A stretch of DNA of 64,000 bases from Pseudomonas sp. DG56-2 (GCF_004803755.1 NZ_CP032311.1:1070501-1134500); one strand, 5' to 3'; shown: positions 37,894-47,212, numbered from the stretch's first letter. The notes: a model not told the origin generated them from the letters alone. A program made the numbers and translations.

Positions 37894-38889
37894 ATGCGAA
37901 TTCTGGTCACCGGCGCAAGCGGCTTTATCGGCGGGCGCTTTGCGCGCTTTGCCCTGGAGCAGGGTCTTGATGTTCGGGTCAACGGCCGGCGTGCCGAAGG
38001 CGTCGAACACCTGGTGCGCCGCGGGGCTCAGTTCACTCCCGGCGATTTGGGCGATGCCGATCTGGCGCGACGCCTGTGCCAAGGCGTCGATGCGGTGGTG
38101 CATTGTGCCGGGGCGGTGGGTAACTGGGGCCGCTACCAGGACTTCTACCAGGGCAACGTGGTAGTCACCGAGAACGTGGTCGAGGCTTGTCTCAAGGAAC
38201 AGGTGCGGCGCCTGGTGCACTTGTCGTCACCGTCGATCTACTTCAACGGCCGCTCGCAGTTGAATATCAATGAAGAGCAGGTGCCGCGGCGCTTCCATGA
38301 TCACTATGGGGCCACCAAGTACCTGGCGGAGCAGAAAGTGTTCGGGGCGCAGGAGTTTGGCCTGGAAGTAATGGCGCTGCGGCCACGTTTCGTTACCGGG
38401 GCGGGTGATGTCAGTATTTTCCCGCGGCTGTTGCAGATGCAGCGCAAACGCCGCCTGGCCATCATCGGAAACGGCCTGAACAAGGTCGATTTCACCAGTG
38501 TGCAGAATCTCAACGAAGCGCTGCTCAGCGCTTTGTTCGCCGATGAACAGGCCCTGGGCCAGGCGTACAACATCAGTAATGGTCATCCACTGCCCGTGTG
38601 GGATGTGGTCAACTACGTGATGCGCCAGATGCATTTGCCACAAGTCACCCGCTATCGCTCCTATGGCCTGGCCTACAGCTTGGCCGCGTTGAATGAGGGG
38701 GCTTGCATGCTCTGGCCAGGCCGCCCACAGCCGACCCTGTCGCGCCTGGGGATGCAGGTGATGAGCAAGGACTTCACCTTGGATATCACCCGCGCCCGGC
38801 AGTTGCTGGACTACCGACCCACCGTCAGTTTGTGGACCGCCTTGGATGAGTTTTGTGGCTGGTGGAAGGCGCAACAGTCCCATCGGTGA
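37894..38889 (+). CDS. NAD-dependent epimerase/dehydratase (3-beta-HSD-like SDR)
   Basis: A 331-residue extended SDR enzyme. The NAD motif is ILVTGASGFIGGRFARF, the catalytic Ser/Tyr/Lys are in HLSSPSIYF and HYGATKYLAEQ, and the C-terminal half includes LRPRFVTGAGDVSIFPRLL and the substrate-side KVDFTSVQNLNEALL. The pattern is closer to 3-beta-hydroxysteroid dehydrogenase-like and sugar-nucleotide enzymes than to a known pathway member; substrate unknown. The start ATG at 37894 has GGCGG upstream and lies 49 bases after argP. Confidence 0.88.
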   Translation: MRILVTGASGFIGGRFARFALEQGLDVRVNGRRAEGVEHLVRRGAQFTPGDLGDADLARRLCQGVDAVVHCAGAVGNWGRYQDFYQGNVVVTENVVEACLKEQVRRLVHLSSPSIYFNGRSQLNINEEQVPRRFHDHYGATKYLAEQKVFGAQEFGLEVMALRPRFVTGAGDVSIFPRLLQMQRKRRLAIIGNGLNKVDFTSVQNLNEALLSALFADEQALGQAYNISNGHPLPVWDVVNYVMRQMHLPQVTRYRSYGLAYSLAALNEGACMLWPGRPQPTLSRLGMQVMSKDFTLDITRARQLLDYRPTVSLWTALDEFCGWWKAQQSHR

Positions 38890-38977
38890 ACCCGCAGGTG
38901 GGTTTGTGGTCGATCAGTGCGCCGTGTAAGCGGTTTATACTAGTGCCTATTTGCTATTACGGCGGTTGAAGGCTCCC

Positions 38978-39832
38978 ATGCGTAACGATGCTCAAGAAAA
39001 TTTCGACAATGTTCCGACGCTGCGTGCCCAGTTGCGCGACGACGATGACTTCGACAGTCTGCCGCCAGACCGCGGTCCGATTGTAGCTGGCGCGCGTAAA
39101 GCTCCACGGGCGGCAAGCACCGGGCCATTGTGGGCATTGCTGGGGGCATCGGTGATTGCATTGGCGGGGCTTGGCTGGTGGAGTTTCCAGCAGATCTCGT
39201 TGATGGAACAGCAATTGATTGCGACCCAGGAAAGCTTTGCCCGTATCAGCGAAGAAGCGGCAGGGCGGCTGCAGGTGATCAGTGGCAAGGTCGATGCCAG
39301 TGAGACCAGTGTCAACAGCGGCAGCGAGGCGTTGAAGCTGCAGATCAAGCAACTGCAAGCCAATCTGCTCGAACAGAAACAGCAGCAACAGGGTGTCGCT
39401 GGCCAAGCCGGCGATTTGAGCAAGCGCCTCGAGCAAGTGCTGGCCCAGGCCACTTTGCAGCAAACGGCTTCGGCAGCGGCCACGGCCAAGTTGCAGGAAG
39501 AGTTGCAGGCACAGCTCAAGGCGGTGAATGCCGAGTTGGCTGTCTTGAAGGCGGCGCAAGTTGATGGCGGCAAGCTCGATACCCAGATCAAAAGCCTCAC
39601 TGCCGATATTGCGGCCTTGAAGAAGCAGGGCAATCCGAATGCTGCTATCGAGCGTCTGGAGCAGGATTTGTTGGTGCTGCGCAGCGAGCAGGACAACCGT
39701 CCGGCAACGCCTGTAGCGGCGGGAGCTTCGGTTGCCGAGTTTGATGCGTTCCGACGTCAGATGAGTCGCAGCATTACGACTTTGCAGAGTCAGGTACAGA
39801 ACCTGCAGCAGCAGATCAACGCTCGGCCTTAG
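38978..39832 (+). CDS. Single-pass membrane protein with long coiled coil
   Basis: A 284-residue protein. The acidic N-terminus (RNDAQENFDN, DDDDFDSLPPD) is cytoplasmic, one transmembrane helix lies at about 48-68 (GPLWALLGASVIALAGLGWW), and a long Gln/Ala/Leu-rich coiled coil covers about 70-230. The end has a conserved-looking EFDAFRRQMSRSITTLQSQVQNLQQQI helix. No enzymatic motif is visible. It has the general design of envelope spacer proteins. The start at 38978 is preceded by TTGAAGG. A candidate promoter lies in the 88-base gap after the epimerase gene. Confidence 0.8.
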   Translation: MRNDAQENFDNVPTLRAQLRDDDDFDSLPPDRGPIVAGARKAPRAASTGPLWALLGASVIALAGLGWWSFQQISLMEQQLIATQESFARISEEAAGRLQVISGKVDASETSVNSGSEALKLQIKQLQANLLEQKQQQQGVAGQAGDLSKRLEQVLAQATLQQTASAAATAKLQEELQAQLKAVNAELAVLKAAQVDGGKLDTQIKSLTADIAALKKQGNPNAAIERLEQDLLVLRSEQDNRPATPVAAGASVAEFDAFRRQMSRSITTLQSQVQNLQQQINARP

Positions 39833-39882
39833 CCGGTGGGGCGTAGTGCGTGATCTGCTGCGCAGTGGTGGTAAAACCTGAG

Positions 39883-40932
39883 TTACATCCGTGGATAGTC
39901 GATGTAACCCACCGGACCTTTGGCGTAGAAGGTTTCCGGGTGCGCTTCGTTCAAGGGGGCATCCGCCGCCAGTCGCGCCGGCAGGTCAGGGTTGGCAATG
40001 AACGGGACGCCGAAGGCAACTGCATCGGCTCGACCGCTGGCCAATGATGCGTTGGCGCTGGCTTTGGTGAAACGCTCGTTGACGATGTAAGGACCGCCGA
40101 ACGCTTCCTTGATCAATGGTCCGATGCTGTCGTCGCCTTCTTTTTCTCGTGAGCAGATGAAGGCAATTTTGCGCTTGCCCAGCTCACGGGCAACGTAGGT
40201 GAAGGTTTCTGCGCGATTGGCATCGCCCATGTCGTGCAGGTCGGCACGTGGGGACAGATGAACACCGACCCGTTGCGCGCCCCATACCTCGATCAAGGCA
40301 TCAGTCACTTCCAACAGCAGGCGCGCACGGTTTTCCAGGGAACCACCGTATTGGTCGCTGCGCAGATTGGTGCTGCTCTGCAGGAATTGATCGAGCAGGT
40401 AGCCATTGGCGGCATGTACTTCCACGCCATCAAAACCTGCAGCCTTGGCGTTCTCGGCGCCGGTGCGATACGCCTCGACGATATCGGCAATTTCCTCGGT
40501 TTCCAGGGCCCGTGGGGTCGGGAAGTCGGCCATCGGACGCACCAGGCTGACGTGGCCTTTGGGCTGGATTGCGCTCGGTGCTACCGGGGCTTCGCCATTG
40601 AGGTAGAGCGGGTGCGAGATGCGCCCCACATGCCACAGTTGCAGGTAGATCCGTCCGCCAACAGCGTGGATGGCTTTGGTCACGTTGGTCCAGCCGCGTA
40701 CCTGATCGCTGGACCAGATGCCAGGGGTGTCTGGATAACCGACACCCATCGGTGTTACCGAAGTGGCTTCGCTCAGAATCAGGCCGGCGCTGGCGCGTTG
40801 TACGTAGTACTCGGCCATCAGCGCATTCGGCACTCGGCCTTGGTCGGCGCGGCAACGGGTCAGCGGGGCCATGATGATGCGGTTCGGCAGCTCAAGGTCG
40901 CCGAGGGTGATCGGGTCGAAAATAGTCGTCAT
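39883..40932 (-). CDS. xenB: Xenobiotic reductase XenB (Old Yellow Enzyme family)
   Basis: A 349-residue FMN-dependent ene/nitro-ester reductase with a TIM barrel. Features are the N-terminal substrate loop APLTRCRA, the flavin-contact His/Asn pair in EVHAANGYLLDQFLQ (HxxN, as in classical OYEs), and the C-terminal GRADAVAFGVPFIANPDLPAR FMN-phosphate site. XenB reduces nitroglycerin and TNT in P. fluorescens, but the physiological substrate is unknown. It is the last gene of an arsR-MFS-xenB operon (17 bases after the MFS gene), so its expression probably follows the ArsR-family regulator. Confidence 0.93.
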   Translation of the reverse strand: MTTIFDPITLGDLELPNRIIMAPLTRCRADQGRVPNALMAEYYVQRASAGLILSEATSVTPMGVGYPDTPGIWSSDQVRGWTNVTKAIHAVGGRIYLQLWHVGRISHPLYLNGEAPVAPSAIQPKGHVSLVRPMADFPTPRALETEEIADIVEAYRTGAENAKAAGFDGVEVHAANGYLLDQFLQSSTNLRSDQYGGSLENRARLLLEVTDALIEVWGAQRVGVHLSPRADLHDMGDANRAETFTYVARELGKRKIAFICSREKEGDDSIGPLIKEAFGGPYIVNERFTKASANASLASGRADAVAFGVPFIANPDLPARLAADAPLNEAHPETFYAKGPVGYIDYPRM

Positions 40933-40949
40933 AGGTACCTCAAGACTGA

Positions 40950-42119
40950 TTAATGAGTAGCAGGTGCCAGTTCGGTTTTGCCGCCGCGCTGGCTGAAAGT
41001 GATCAGGGTGACGATGAGGGCGAGTACTGCCAGTGCAGCGGCTGCCAGGGGGACGCGGGTAAGGCCCAGTCCTTGTGCGATGACCGTGCCGCCAACCCAG
41101 GCACCGAGGGCGTTGCCCAGGTTGAATGCGCCAATGTTCAGGGTCGATACAAGGTTGGGGGCAGCCTTGCCGAAGGTCACCACGTTGACCTGCAGTGCAG
41201 GTACGGCGGCGAAGGCAGCTGTGGCCCAGAGGAACAAGGTGATTTCCGCGGGGATCAACGCAGAGCTGGTCCAGCTCAGTACAGTGGAGATCACGGCCAT
41301 GCTGGCGAACACGCCAACCAGGGTGGCGGCGAGGCGCTTGTCCGCCAACTTGCCTCCGACAATGTTGCCCAGGGTCAGGCCAACACCAATCAACAGCAGG
41401 GTCCAGGTCACGCCGCGCGGCGACACGCCGGTGACATCACCCAGCAGTGGTGCGACATAGGTGAACAGGGCAAACATCGAGGCCGAGAAGAGTACGGTCA
41501 TCGACAACGACAACCAGATACCCGCGCCCTTGAGGGCGGCCAGTTCGGCACGCATGTCGAGCTTTTCTTCGTCATGGCGAAACGGCAGGAAGCGGATCAG
41601 GCCGATCAAGGCAATCACGCCGATCACCGTCACTGCCCAAAACGTTGAGCGCCAGCCGTACTCCTGACCCAGGGCAGTGCCCAGCGGCACGCCAAGCACG
41701 TTGGCCAGGGTTAAACCCGTGAACATCAGTGCCACCGCCGAGGCGCGACGATTGGCTGGTACCAGGCTGGCTGCCACCACCGAACCGATACCGAAGAAGG
41801 CGCCGTGACACAGGGCGGTGACCACCCGGGCGAACATCAGCAGGTTGTAGTCGCTGGCCACCGCACACAGCAGGTTGCCGACGATGAACACGCCCATCAG
41901 GGCGATCAACGCAGCTTTGCGCGGTAGCCGCGAGGTGGCCAGGGCCATGAATGGCGCGCCGATAGCCACGCCTAATGCGTAGCCGGTGACCAGCCAGCCT
42001 GCGCCGGGAATCGTCACGCCCAGGTCTGCTGCAACATCAGGCAGCAGACCCATGATCACGAACTCGGTGGTACCAATGGCGAAGGCGCTGAGCGCCAGGA
42101 TTATTAATGAAAGGGGCAT
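40950..42119 (-). CDS. MFS transporter, DHA1 family (AraJ/YdhP-like)
   Basis: A 389-residue, 12-helix exporter. Signatures are SAFAIGTTEFVIMGLLPDVAADLG (helix 1), GAPFMALATSRLPRKAAL (loop 2-3) and ANVLGVPLGTALG (motif C). It lies between arsR and xenB in the same operon; AAGGA is seven bases before ATG 42119. The substrate is probably a small organic compound that also serves, or resembles, a XenB substrate. An eight-residue N-terminal extension to 42143 would overlap arsR and is not used. Confidence 0.9.
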   Translation of the reverse strand: MPLSLIILALSAFAIGTTEFVIMGLLPDVAADLGVTIPGAGWLVTGYALGVAIGAPFMALATSRLPRKAALIALMGVFIVGNLLCAVASDYNLLMFARVVTALCHGAFFGIGSVVAASLVPANRRASAVALMFTGLTLANVLGVPLGTALGQEYGWRSTFWAVTVIGVIALIGLIRFLPFRHDEEKLDMRAELAALKGAGIWLSLSMTVLFSASMFALFTYVAPLLGDVTGVSPRGVTWTLLLIGVGLTLGNIVGGKLADKRLAATLVGVFASMAVISTVLSWTSSALIPAEITLFLWATAAFAAVPALQVNVVTFGKAAPNLVSTLNIGAFNLGNALGAWVGGTVIAQGLGLTRVPLAAAALAVLALIVTLITFSQRGGKTELAPATH

Positions 42120-42132
42120 TGCAAGGTCCTTG

Positions 42133-42435
42133 TCAGAGCTCATTGCTCATCTGCTTGAGGAACGCCTGGATGGTTTCCTCGTTGCGCTTGAAAAAATGCC
42201 ACTGGCCGATCTTCTGGCTGCTGATAAGGCCGGCACGCTGCAAGGTGGCCAGGTGGGCCGAGACGGTTGACTGCGACAGGCCGCAGCGTTGGTCGATTTG
42301 ACCGGCGCAGACACCGTGTTCGGTGCTGTGGTGCTGGTCAGGAAATTGCGCGTCGGGGTCTTTCAGCCAGTTGAGGATTTCTCGCCGTACTGGGTGGGCC
42401 AGGGCTTTTATTATTTCGTCGAGATCGAGAGGCAT
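42133..42435 (-). CDS. ArsR-family winged-helix repressor
   Basis: A 100-residue DNA-binding protein. The core is ALAHPVRREILNWLKD followed by CGLSQSTVSAHLATLQRAGLISSQKIGQWHFFKRN, the ArsR helix-turn-helix and wing. Cys residues are in VCAGQIDQRC, not the classic metal ELCVCDL box, so the ligand is more likely organic or redox. First gene of the arsR-MFS-xenB operon. The ATG at 42435 is chosen; the upstream extension to 42507 crosses the palindromic operator region. Autoregulation by the neighbouring palindromes is likely. Confidence 0.9.
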   Translation of the reverse strand: MPLDLDEIIKALAHPVRREILNWLKDPDAQFPDQHHSTEHGVCAGQIDQRCGLSQSTVSAHLATLQRAGLISSQKIGQWHFFKRNEETIQAFLKQMSNEL

Positions 42436-42460
42436 GGTTGGGCTCGTGGTTGTGTAGCGG

Positions 42461-42561
42461 TATATCGCGATGAGGCGAAATATAAATCGATATTTCGCGA
42501 TATACAAATATGAAGAGGTTCTTAGCTCAGCTTGAATCGCTATATCGGGTTATAACGATAT
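42461..42561. promoter_or_regulatory. Palindromic operator region between arsR and acpH
   Basis: Three inverted repeats are seen: TATATCGCGA (42461-42470) with TCGCGATATA (42495-42504); nested CGAAATA (42476-42482) with TATTTCG (42491-42497), an 8-base spacer; and ATATCG (42542-42547) with CGATAT (42556-42561). The shared ATATCG core suggests several copies of one regulator site, most likely for the ArsR protein, placed to control both the arsR operon and divergent acpH. Confidence 0.65.
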
Positions 42562-42588
42562 GGCCGGCACAGGTGCTAAACTGCGCGC

Positions 42589-43170
42589 ATGAACTATCTC
42601 GCACACCTACATCTGGGCGGCCAGCAGCCCGAGCAGTTGCTCGGCAGTCTCTATGGCGATTTTGTCAAAGGGCCGCTGGCCGGGCGCTTTTCTGTTTCCT
42701 TGGAAGCGGCTATTCGCTTGCATCGGCAGATTGATGTATTCACCGATAGTCATCCCTTGGTACTGCAGTCGCTCGCGCGCTTTCCCCGGGAACGGCGACG
42801 CTATGCCGGGATCATCCTTGATGTGTTTTTCGATCATTGTCTGGCGTTGCACTGGCAGGACTATGCCGAGCAGCCGCTGGAGCAATTTACCGGCAACGTC
42901 TATCAAGTGTTGGCAGCGCAAGCGGACTTACCCGGACGGCTGGCACAGATCGCACCGTACATGGCGGCGGACGATTGGCTGGGCTCATACCGTGATTTTG
43001 CAGTGTTGGAGCAGGTGTTTCGCGGTATCGCCCGGCGCCTGTCGCGCCCGGAGGGCATGGACGGGGCGCTGGAAGAGGTTGACGCGCTGTACGCACCGCT
43101 GATGGAAGACTTCCGCAGCTTTTACCCCGAGTTACAAGCCTTCGCCGGCAAGGCCCTGTTTCAGCGTTAG
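42589..43170 (+). CDS. acpH: Acyl-carrier-protein phosphodiesterase AcpH
   Basis: AcpH removes the 4'-phosphopantetheine group from acyl carrier protein. The 193-residue protein starts MNYLAHLHLG, contains LLGSLYGDFVKG and IRLHRQIDVFTDSHP, and has the metal-binding His/Asp positions typical of this HD-like family (DVFFDHCLALHW). It is divergent from arsR and convergent with olsA; its stop overlaps the olsA stop by four bases. Confidence 0.92.
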   Translation: MNYLAHLHLGGQQPEQLLGSLYGDFVKGPLAGRFSVSLEAAIRLHRQIDVFTDSHPLVLQSLARFPRERRRYAGIILDVFFDHCLALHWQDYAEQPLEQFTGNVYQVLAAQADLPGRLAQIAPYMAADDWLGSYRDFAVLEQVFRGIARRLSRPEGMDGALEEVDALYAPLMEDFRSFYPELQAFAGKALFQR

Positions 43171-43955
43171 GCCGCCTTGGCCCGACGTTGTGTCTGGACC
43201 GCCGGCTGGTTCGTACCAAACAATGCGGTTTGAATAGCCTGCTGCGCCTTGAACGCCAGCGCTGCCCGTTCTTCACCGCTACTGGGTATCGGCTTTAGCA
43301 GGTGGATTTCCACTTCTGCGCATTCATGCTTGAACAAGCGCATCAGGTGCGAAAGCAGATCATCATCGCCAACGAACGGGGCGATTGGATCGACCTGGCC
43401 ATCGCGAAGGTAACGCAACGCCACCGGTTGCAGGGGTACCTGAGTGTCGATGGCACTGGCTAACAGGCGGCCATGGAAGGTGCGTAGGCTGCGACCATCC
43501 GTGGTGGTGCCTTCCGGGAACATCAACAACGCGCAGGCGTGTTGCAGATGCTGGCTGATTTGGCTGCGCAACAACTGGCTGTCACTGCCACCGCGACGGA
43601 TGAACAGGGTCCCGGCCTTGAGCGCCAGCCAACCTGCTACTGGCCAGGTGCGAACTTCTGCCTTGGACAGAAATGACAGCGGGGTGAGCATGCCAAGCAG
43701 GGGGATGTCGGTCCAGGACACATGGTTGCTGACCCAGAGCATGGGTTGTTGCGGCAATTGGCCGAGCACGCGAACCTTGAAGGGCAGGGCATTACTCAGC
43801 TTACGCATGAACAGTTGTGACCAGCGCTGGCGGCGTTCAGCCGAGGCCGGGATGCGCAGCTGTTCGTAGAAGGTGAATAACGCAGCCATGCCTAAACCGA
43901 ACATTACCACCAGCAGCACCCGCAGAACGCGTGCGAGTACGCGCAAGCGCTGCAT
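43167..43955 (-). CDS. olsA: Lyso-ornithine-lipid O-acyltransferase OlsA (PlsC family)
   Basis: OlsA adds the second acyl chain to lyso-ornithine lipid. The 262-residue protein has an N-terminal membrane helix (VLLVVMFGLGMAALF), the PlsC NHVSWTD block (HxxxxD), FLSKAEV, and FPEGTTTDGRSL motifs. The start overlaps the olsB stop as TGATG, so the pair is one operon. Ornithine lipids replace phospholipids in Pseudomonas under phosphate limitation; a PhoB box was not identified. Confidence 0.92.
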   Translation of the reverse strand: MQRLRVLARVLRVLLVVMFGLGMAALFTFYEQLRIPASAERRQRWSQLFMRKLSNALPFKVRVLGQLPQQPMLWVSNHVSWTDIPLLGMLTPLSFLSKAEVRTWPVAGWLALKAGTLFIRRGGSDSQLLRSQISQHLQHACALLMFPEGTTTDGRSLRTFHGRLLASAIDTQVPLQPVALRYLRDGQVDPIAPFVGDDDLLSHLMRLFKHECAEVEIHLLKPIPSSGEERAALAFKAQQAIQTALFGTNQPAVQTQRRAKAA

Positions 43956-44710
43956 CACACCGCCGCCTTGAAGTGGCGGGCATAGCGCGGGCATAGCTCG
44001 TCGCGTTTTAGCAGGATGAAAACATCGGCGACCTGGAAGTCTTCATCCCAGCAGGGCTCGCCGCAAATCTTCGCCCCCAGGCGCATGTAGGCCTTGAGCA
44101 GCGGTGGCATTTCGGCGATGACGTTGCCGTGTAGTGCCAGGCTTGGCAGCGGATTCTTCGGTTCGGCGCGCAGGTTTTCAGTGCACAGGTGGCGTTCGCG
44201 CAGGCGCTGCATGATCGCGTGGGCTTGCACACCGCCGTCCTGCATGGGAATGCTGGCGCAGCCCATCAGGTAGCTGTAGCGACCCTCATTGAGCACTTCT
44301 GCCAACTCGGCCCAGAGCACGGCGATGGTGCCGCCGTTGCGGTAGGCAGGGTCGACGCAGGTGCGACCGAGTTCCAGTATGGGGCCTTGCAGGTGGCCAA
44401 GACCATGCAGGCTGAATTCTTCTTCGCTGTAGAAGCGCCCCAGGCTGTTGGCCGCCTGGTGGTCGAGCAAGCGAGTGGTGGCAACCAAACGACCGCTGAT
44501 GAGATCGCGCACACCGATGTGGCGGCAATGAATGTCGTAGTCATCGATGTCCAGGCCCAACTCGGCACCCTTGAGCTTGGCGTTGAATTCACCGCTGAAA
44601 ACGTTGAAACGAAGCGTTTGTGCTTCCTGCAGGGCCGTTGGCCCGACCAGGCGTTCGGCTTGTAGACGGCGTTCAGTGCTGTTGTCGCTAGTGCGAGCGA
44701 TCCGAGTCAT
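43955..44710 (-). CDS. olsB: Ornithine N-acyltransferase OlsB
   Basis: OlsB acylates the alpha-amino group of ornithine with 3-hydroxyacyl-ACP, the first step of ornithine-lipid synthesis. The 251-residue GNAT-fold protein starts [17 protein letters not shown] and contains [39 protein letters not shown] and [12 protein letters not shown], all conserved in OlsB. GGAG lies eight bases before ATG 44710; an upstream extension to 44884 is rejected. Same-strand coupling with olsA. Confidence 0.93.
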   Translation of the reverse strand: MTRIARTSDNSTERRLQAERLVGPTALQEAQTLRFNVFSGEFNAKLKGAELGLDIDDYDIHCRHIGVRDLISGRLVATTRLLDHQAANSLGRFYSEEEFSLHGLGHLQGPILELGRTCVDPAYRNGGTIAVLWAELAEVLNEGRYSYLMGCASIPMQDGGVQAHAIMQRLRERHLCTENLRAEPKNPLPSLALHGNVIAEMPPLLKAYMRLGAKICGEPCWDEDFQVADVFILLKRDELCPRYARHFKAAV

Positions 44711-44842
44711 TACGAGTCTCCATAAGCCAGCCATGGGTTGCGGCCGGTCGGCTTTGTTGTGCAAGCTCAGCCTAGGTAGACGCAGTGTCACCCCCATGAA
44801 CCTTTGGTGATGCTTGTATGACAGCCCTCGAGGAGCGCTCCA

Positions 44843-45730
44843 ATGACCTGGCTGCAACGACTCAACGACCCGCAACGACATCATTTTTCGGACAGTCTGG
44901 CTGACAGCTACAGCAGTTTGCTGGGGCGACTGGGGGCGGTCAGTCCGTTTGAATTGGCCGTGCTGGGCGCGCGGGCCATGCCAACCCCGGGACTGGCCTT
45001 TCTGCTCGGTTACCAGGCGGCCTTGCGGGTGCTTTGGCCAAGCGCCCCGGCGAGCCTTGGTGCCTTGTGTGCCAGCGAGCGACGCAGCGTACGGCCGGCG
45101 GATATGCAGGTACGCCTGGATGATCTGCGTCTGAGCGGCAGCAAGGACTTCGTCACTGCCGGGCTGGACGCCGAGTGGCTGCTGGTCGCTGCACGCAGCG
45201 AGGTCTCTGGCGAATCACCGCAAGTGAGCCTGGCAGTGGTCTATCCGGGTGAGCCGGGCGTGCGCCTTGAGCCGCTGCCCGCTTTGCCCTTGATGCCGGA
45301 AGTGGGGCATGCCCGCCTGCACCTGGATCAAGCCTTGTGTGAGCGCTTGGCGGGGGACGGCTGGGACGCTTATGTCAAACCCTTCCGCACCCTTGAAGAC
45401 CTCTATGTGCTCAGCGCCCTGTGCGCCTGGCTTTATGGCGTGGGGCAAGACAGTGGATGGCCGCAAGCCTTGCAATTACGACTGATCGGTCTGCTGGGTG
45501 GCTGCGCCGAGGGTAGCCGTCAATGCGCAGACTCCACTGCATGCCATTTGCTGCTGGGTGGATTGTTCGCCCAATTCGCTGCGCTCAAGGATGAGATCAA
45601 CCGGGCCTTGTACCAATCGACGGGGGAGTGGGCTGCGTTATGGCAACGCGACCAGGGGTTGCTGGAAATCGCCAGTGCCGCGCGTGCCAAGCGCCTGGCC
45701 AAAGCCTGGGCCAGCGCCGGATTGTCATGA
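44843..45730 (+). CDS. Short acyl-CoA-dehydrogenase-like protein
   Basis: A 295-residue protein whose fold cues ([57 protein letters not shown]) recall the acyl-CoA dehydrogenase superfamily. It is about 85 residues shorter than classical members and I do not see the usual catalytic-Glu segment. It could be a catalytically weak relative. It diverges from olsB, with a 132-base gap holding both promoters; a lipid-metabolism link is only inferred from that neighbour. GGAG precedes ATG 44843. Confidence 0.7.
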   Translation: MTWLQRLNDPQRHHFSDSLADSYSSLLGRLGAVSPFELAVLGARAMPTPGLAFLLGYQAALRVLWPSAPASLGALCASERRSVRPADMQVRLDDLRLSGSKDFVTAGLDAEWLLVAARSEVSGESPQVSLAVVYPGEPGVRLEPLPALPLMPEVGHARLHLDQALCERLAGDGWDAYVKPFRTLEDLYVLSALCAWLYGVGQDSGWPQALQLRLIGLLGGCAEGSRQCADSTACHLLLGGLFAQFAALKDEINRALYQSTGEWAALWQRDQGLLEIASAARAKRLAKAWASAGLS

Positions 45731-45773
45731 AGACAGGCTAGTCTGAGAAGACCCTGACCTTGAGTGACACCGC

Positions 45774-46874
45774 ATGTACAAAGCGCTGTTGGCTGTGTCG
45801 CTCAGCCTGTTTCTCACCAGCTTCCAGGCGCTTGCCGAGGAAGTCTGGCCCAGCCCTGACTGGCGCGTGGCGGATGACTCCAGCACTACGGACTGGCGAG
45901 AGGTTCAAGCCTATGCGTTTGCCGACCGTGACGACAGCCGTCGTGAAGGTGTGCGCACCGATGCTTTGTTGGTAATCAAGGATGGGCGCATTGTCTACGA
46001 GCACTATGCTGCGCCAACTACCGCCAATACCCCGCACCTGACTTGGTCCATCAGCAAAAGTGTATTGGCCGCTGTGCTGGGCGTTGCATACGGTGAGGGC
46101 CGTTTTCACCTCAACGACCCAGTGGCCGGCTTTTATCCTCCGATGCAGTCTCACCCTCACGTTCGCCTGGAGGATCTGCTGCATTGGGCCAGTGGTCTGA
46201 ATTGGCAGGAAAACTACGAATACGCCCCGTTGCATTCATCGGTGGTGGCCATGCTCTACACCCGCGGGCGCGGTGATATGGCCGCCTTCACTGCCGCTCG
46301 ACCCGCGGCCGAAACGCCAGGCCAACGCTTTCTCTACTCCAGTGGTGATAGCAATCTGTTGGCAGCGGCCTTGCGTGCAATGCTACCGCCCGGAGATTAC
46401 GCCGCGTACCCCTGGGATGCCCTGTTCACGCCATTGGGAATCGAATCCGCCGTGTGGGAAAAAGACACCAGTGGCACATTTGTGGGCTCATCCTATCTGT
46501 ATATGAATGCACGCGACCTGGCGCGGATCGGCTTGCTGATGCTGCGAAACGGCCGCTGGCACGCGCAGCAGGTTGTGCCCCAGGACTGGGTTGCCTTCAA
46601 TCGCAAGCTGTTCGACAAGGCAGTCGCCGAACCCGGAGAAGCCAACCCTGGCGGACACTGGTGGCTCAATCAGCCGCTAGCCGGTGGCGGGCGGCCTTGG
46701 CCGGATGCGCCGGCCGATACCTTCGCGGCCTTGGGCCATTGGGGCCAGGCGCTGTATGTGCTACCGCAGAAGCAGATGATCGTGGTGCGTTACGCCGATG
46801 ATCGCGATGGCCGCTTTCAGCACAACGAATTGCTCAAGCGGGTGCTGGCGGCACAGGTCGAGGGGCAACCATGA
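45774..46874 (+). CDS. Exported serine beta-lactamase-fold hydrolase
   Basis: A 366-residue protein with signal peptide MYKALLAVSLSLFLTSFQALA. The beta-lactamase/penicillin-binding fold has SISKSV (SxxK with nucleophilic Ser), YSSGDSN (YxN-like motif) and GHWGQALYV (a KTG-equivalent, HxG). Such class C-like proteins are mostly esterases or D-aminopeptidases, so beta-lactam hydrolysis should not be assumed. The stop overlaps the next small gene by four bases (ATGA). It lies 43 bases after the acyl-CoA-dehydrogenase-like gene. Confidence 0.88.
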   Translation: MYKALLAVSLSLFLTSFQALAEEVWPSPDWRVADDSSTTDWREVQAYAFADRDDSRREGVRTDALLVIKDGRIVYEHYAAPTTANTPHLTWSISKSVLAAVLGVAYGEGRFHLNDPVAGFYPPMQSHPHVRLEDLLHWASGLNWQENYEYAPLHSSVVAMLYTRGRGDMAAFTAARPAAETPGQRFLYSSGDSNLLAAALRAMLPPGDYAAYPWDALFTPLGIESAVWEKDTSGTFVGSSYLYMNARDLARIGLLMLRNGRWHAQQVVPQDWVAFNRKLFDKAVAEPGEANPGGHWWLNQPLAGGGRPWPDAPADTFAALGHWGQALYVLPQKQMIVVRYADDRDGRFQHNELLKRVLAAQVEGQP

Positions 46875-47167
46875 AGCGCGTGTCGCTGGTGCTTGTGTTG
46901 CTCGTTGGGGCCTGGGGATGGCACGAACGCCAGGCCTTGGCGGATTTTCCCGGGATTCTCAGCGCCTATTCTGCCAAGGAGTACTGTTCTTGTCGGTTCG
47001 TCATGGGTTTCGATACGCCTTACTGCCAGGCCTACGTGCGCCAATATCTGCCCTTGAGCCGTCTTGTGGAAAACACTCAGGCTCGCCAGGTCACTGCAGT
47101 GGGGCTCGGGGTTGAACGTCGTGCATTGTGGCGGGGCACCCGCGAAGGCTGCAGCTTGCTGCCGTGA
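46871..47167 (+). CDS. Small exported Cys-rich protein
   Basis: A 98-residue product translated from the ATGA overlap with the serine hydrolase gene. MKRVSLVLVLLVGAWGWHERQALA is a likely signal peptide. The mature part has four Cys (EYCSCRF, DTPYCQ, EGCS), which would form disulphides in the periplasm. I recognise no named domain, although homologues coupled to the same hydrolase are common in pseudomonads as far as I recall. Confidence 0.75.
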   Translation: MKRVSLVLVLLVGAWGWHERQALADFPGILSAYSAKEYCSCRFVMGFDTPYCQAYVRQYLPLSRLVENTQARQVTAVGLGVERRALWRGTREGCSLLP

Positions 47168-47212
47168 GGGCAGCCGGGTAATGTTGACGGCCTCAGTGTT
47201 ACAGGATCTCTC

